From Pseudomonadota bacterium (lineage in GTDB: Bacteria; Desulfobacterota; Syntrophia; Syntrophales; UBA5619): a DNA stretch of 8,208 nt. Location: positions 1 through 8,208 of the forward strand of contig JAHJQP010000019.1 in NCBI GenBank assembly GCA_018819165.1. Direction: 5' to 3'. How positions within the stretch are numbered: position 1 is the first letter of the stretch; each line of letters opens with the position of its first letter. This document shows, one piece after another, positions 5,580-8,208 of the stretch. The notes beneath the pieces were generated by a model. That model searched no databases. It was not told where the DNA came from and was given only the letters and a program-made list of their open reading frames with translations. The position numbers were made by a program, and so were the translations under genes.

Positions 5580-5639
5580 ATGCGGCTGCAGACAGCCCTG
5601 AGGATTCTGCCTGTATTTTTAGAAACGGGGAGGGCTTGA
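5580..5639 (+). CDS. Possible 19-codon leader ORF between ptsI and plsB
   Basis: ATG 5580 opens a 19-residue reading frame, MRLQTALRILPVFLETGRA, ending with TGA 5637-5639, only 8 nt before the plsB ATG. It has a good ribosome binding site, GGGAGAG (5567-5573), at 6-nt spacing, better placed than the one of plsB itself. A longer version from GTG 5553, overlapping the ptsI stop, would have 28 residues. I recognise no family. It could couple translation of ptsI to plsB or act as a regulatory leader peptide, or be chance. Its short length makes it unproven. Confidence 0.3.
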   Translation: MRLQTALRILPVFLETGRA

Positions 5640-5647
5640 GAGAGATC

Positions 5648-8208
5648 ATGTCCTTTCTGTCGGCAATCAGATCATGGACCACGGAGATCGGCGTCTACCA
5701 CGCGGGAAGTCTCTACCCCGAGGACAATTTCCCCCTCTCCTGGCTGGTCAGAAAGGCGCTCTCCAAGGTCAGGATTGCCGATGAGACGGCGGAGGATATG
5801 AAGTCGCTCTCGGAAAAGGGCGTGGTCGTCTATGCCCTGAAGAACAAAAGCCAGCTCAACAGCCTCATTCTTCGGGATCTCTCCGTGCGTAAAGGGATCC
5901 CGCGGCCCGTTTACTGTCACGACATCAATATGCTCACCTGGCAGCCCTTTTTTATGGCCCTCCGGGTGATCATGTCCCATCTTTCCCGGCGGATCTTCAA
6001 GAGGACCGATCTCGATCCCGTAAGGAAAGACCATCTGAAAGAGCTCACGCGGGAAAAGAAGAGCTCCATCATCTATCTCGGGTACTCGGAAATCTTTGAA
6101 AACCCCTTTGTGGAGGAGGCGCTGTCCCAGTTGATGGAAGTTCAGGAAACCTCCGACGTGCCGATATTTCTTTGTCCGGAACTGATCACCTACGGGCGGC
6201 GAAGGGAAAAAGAAAAAGAAAGCCTGATCAACATTCTCTTCGGTCAGACCGACACGACCGATCCCCTGCAGCGGGTCGTCACCTTCCTCAGGTATTCCAA
6301 CAAGGCCTCCGTAACCTCCGCCGAGCCGGTCAATCTAACGGAGTTCATGAAGGCCGGGGAGGGTATATCCCGGGAGGAACTGGTACGGCAGCTCCGCGGG
6401 GAGCTGATTGCCCGGATAGATGAGGAAAAGGCGGCGATCGTAGGGCCGATCCTGAAGTCACGGGAAGAGATCATCGGGATGGTACTCAGGGACAAGGAGC
6501 TCGTGGCCTTCATGGAAGAGACGGCGGTGAAGGAAAATAAGGGGAAGAGGGATTTCCATGCCGTCCGGAAGGAGGCGAGAAAATATCTGGACGAGATCGC
6601 CTCCGATTACAATGAGATCTTCATAGAGATCTGGGAGAAAATCCTCACCTGGCTTTGGAACAACATCTACGACGGCTTGGTGGTGGACGTGGAAGGCATT
6701 GCGAAGATTCGTCAGGTTTCCAAGAAGATGCCCTTTGTCATCATCCCGTGCCACAGGAGCCATATCGATTATCTGCTTCTTTCCTACATCTTCTTCAAGA
6801 ACAACATCCAGATGCCGTTCGTGGCGGCCGGGACGAACCTCTCATTCTTTCCTATGGGCTATATCTTCCGGAAATCGGGAGCCTTCTTTCTGCGCCGGGG
6901 CTTCAAGGGAAACGAACTCTATGCCGAGGTCTTTACCCGGTATGTCAAAGTATTGCTGAAAGAGGGACTGCCTCTGGAATTCTTCATCGAGGGCGGACGC
7001 AGCCGGACGGGAAAGATGGTAATGCCCAAGTATGGTCTTCTTTCCATGATCATCCAGGCCTATCGAGAAAAGGCCTGTGAGGATCTGGCGGCGATTCCCG
7101 TCTATATCGGCTATGACCGGGTGATCGAGGAGAATGCCTACCTGAAGGAACTTGGCGGCGCTCCCAAGGAGAAGGAGAAGGCCACGGAGATGATCAAAAG
7201 CGGCAAGCTGCTCCGGAAACGCTACGGGCGCGTTTACATGAACGTCGGGGACCCGATCCTTCTCAAATCCTATCTGGCCGAGCAGGAAAAACCCATCGAA
7301 GAGATGACGGTAGCGGAGAGGCAGAGCCTCTACCGCCGGATCGGCTACACGATCGTCCGGGCCATCAATCAGGTCTCCGTGGTCACCCCTTTTGCCCTGA
7401 CCGCGGCGGGTCTCCTCTGTTACGACCGGAGGGGGATCTCTCTCGGGGAGCTCAGGGAGGTCCTTGCGTTGTTCCACGATTATCTCTCCTCCCGCCGGGT
7501 CTCCTTCGCCATGACCTTTGCCGACCGGGAAATGGCGGTCGCAGAGGCGCTGAACCTCTTTGCTCAGTCGGGGCTCATCTCCCGCATGGGGGCGGAAGAT
7601 GAGGAAGAGGAAATTGAGGAAATCGTCTATTCCCTCGAGGACGACAAACGGATGAATCTCGAGTACTACAAGAACAATATTCTGCACTACTTCCTTCCCG
7701 CGATTTTTGTGGCGACCTCCATCCTGACGAGTCCGGAGGATATGATCCCCGTCAACCGGATCAGCGATGATTATTCATTTTTCAAACGCCTGTTCAGGCA
7801 TGAATTCATTTTTGACGATCGGAAGAAGGATTTGGACGAGGTCCGGGAAACCCTTTCCTATCTGCGCGACCGGGGAATGATCGCGGGTTTCGACAGGGAG
7901 GAGAGGGCCTGGATCGAGGTGAAGGGGCGGGGGAGGACCAGTTTGCTTCCCTTTGCGGGTCTCATCCACAACTATATGGAATCCTACTGGGTGGTCGTCC
8001 GGGGGTGTTACTATCTCCGGAAGGGGCCGAAGGCGGAAAGGGATTGGCTGAAGTACATCCGGGGTCTTGGGGCGAGGATGTACCGTAAGGGAGAGATCCG
8101 GAGGGCGGAAGCCCTGTCCCAGTCCAACTATCAGAGCGCCATATGGTACCTCCATGACGTAAACATTATTACTGTTACCGAGGTCCAGGACAAGGGAGAA
8201 AAGCGGAC
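5648..8208 (+). CDS. plsB: Glycerol-3-phosphate 1-O-acyltransferase PlsB, 3'-truncated by window edge
   Basis: This membrane-associated enzyme transfers an acyl chain from acyl-ACP or acyl-CoA to position 1 of glycerol-3-phosphate, starting phospholipid synthesis. The frame is open from ATG 5648 to the right edge, 853 codons without a stop. All four acyltransferase motifs are present: HX4D in PCHRSHIDYLLLSY (His369, Asp374); GAFFLRRGFKG (411-421); FIEGGRSRTGK with EGGRSRTG at 448-455; and IPVYIGYDRVIEENAYLKEL starting at 483. The wording matches the long PlsB type, not the short PlsC or the unrelated PlsY. The HX4D motif lies about 60 residues later than I recall for E. coli PlsB (near 306), so the N-terminal part is longer. 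The C-terminal region has LEYYKNNILHYFLPAI (about 670), as in PlsB. An acidic stretch, EDEEEEIEE, precedes it. The start has GAGAGAG (5638-5644), a rather close 3 nt upstream. It lies 91 nt after ptsI with no terminator between, so it is probably co-transcribed. Confidence 0.95.
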   Translation, partial: MSFLSAIRSWTTEIGVYHAGSLYPEDNFPLSWLVRKALSKVRIADETAEDMKSLSEKGVVVYALKNKSQLNSLILRDLSVRKGIPRPVYCHDINMLTWQPFFMALRVIMSHLSRRIFKRTDLDPVRKDHLKELTREKKSSIIYLGYSEIFENPFVEEALSQLMEVQETSDVPIFLCPELITYGRRREKEKESLINILFGQTDTTDPLQRVVTFLRYSNKASVTSAEPVNLTEFMKAGEGISREELVRQLRGELIARIDEEKAAIVGPILKSREEIIGMVLRDKELVAFMEETAVKENKGKRDFHAVRKEARKYLDEIASDYNEIFIEIWEKILTWLWNNIYDGLVVDVEGIAKIRQVSKKMPFVIIPCHRSHIDYLLLSYIFFKNNIQMPFVAAGTNLSFFPMGYIFRKSGAFFLRRGFKGNELYAEVFTRYVKVLLKEGLPLEFFIEGGRSRTGKMVMPKYGLLSMIIQAYREKACEDLAAIPVYIGYDRVIEENAYLKELGGAPKEKEKATEMIKSGKLLRKRYGRVYMNVGDPILLKSYLAEQEKPIEEMTVAERQSLYRRIGYTIVRAINQVSVVTPFALTAAGLLCYDRRGISLGELREVLALFHDYLSSRRVSFAMTFADREMAVAEALNLFAQSGLISRMGAEDEEEEIEEIVYSLEDDKRMNLEYYKNNILHYFLPAIFVATSILTSPEDMIPVNRISDDYSFFKRLFRHEFIFDDRKKDLDEVRETLSYLRDRGMIAGFDREERAWIEVKGRGRTSLLPFAGLIHNYMESYWVVVRGCYYLRKGPKAERDWLKYIRGLGARMYRKGEIRRAEALSQSNYQSAIWYLHDVNIITVTEVQDKGEKR

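Noticed and set aside
6842..7687. Minus-strand open frame of 281 codons opposite plsB
   Set aside because: It covers the conserved acyltransferase motifs of plsB on the other strand and has no recognisable domain. The high GC content explains the long antisense frame.
5648..8208. Possible frameshift or pseudogene in plsB because of its unusual length
   Set aside because: Reading every codon from 5648 to the edge shows no stop, and family motifs stay in one frame throughout.

Overview
The window reads as chromosomal DNA from an anaerobic deltaproteobacterium in the broad sense (Desulfobacterota; a Syntrophus- or Syntrophales-like lineage is my best guess). Three things suggest this: the gene order pheT - ihfA - merR-type regulator, a small cysteine-rich protein that looks like the PxxKW family, and a palindromic repeat with termini of the type GGCTTCGTAAAAAG that I associate from memory with such genomes. 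No phylogenetic computation was possible, so the placement is inference. I see no mobile-element genes, CRISPR array, tRNA or rRNA.

Layout. Positions 1-1692 hold the 3' part of pheT (phenylalanyl-tRNA synthetase beta chain), cut by the left edge. It is followed after 37 nt, with a very strong ribosome binding site, by ihfA (1730-2005). A 270-nt gap carries a 146-bp palindromic repeat with perfect 15-bp inverted ends. Then comes a small MerR-type regulator (2282-2626), closed by a strong intrinsic terminator (2682-2723). A convergent minus-strand gene (2790-3071) encodes a 93-residue nine-cysteine protein. Its upstream region is unusually well marked: a near-consensus promoter, two helically phased A/T tracts upstream of the -35 box, and a complete minus-strand intrinsic terminator lying between promoter and start codon.

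After a gene-poor stretch of about 220 nt, a plus-strand cluster follows. It contains ptsH-like HPr (3456-3725), ptsI enzyme I (3775-5556), and a long glycerol-3-phosphate acyltransferase gene, plsB (5648 to the right edge), which stays open for 853 codons. A 19-codon ORF with a good ribosome binding site lies between ptsI and plsB.

How the parts fit. PheT charges tRNA-Phe with its PheS partner, which should be encoded just to the left. IHF and the MerR-type protein are DNA-binding proteins sharing that transcription unit or lying next to it. HPr and enzyme I form the phosphoenolpyruvate-driven phosphorelay of the phosphotransferase system, but no sugar-specific enzyme II is visible here, so their acceptor is unknown. 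PlsB makes the first committed acylation in phospholipid synthesis. The most interesting unexplained piece is the control region of the cysteine-rich protein at 3072-3232, which could be a transcription attenuator or a separate small RNA.
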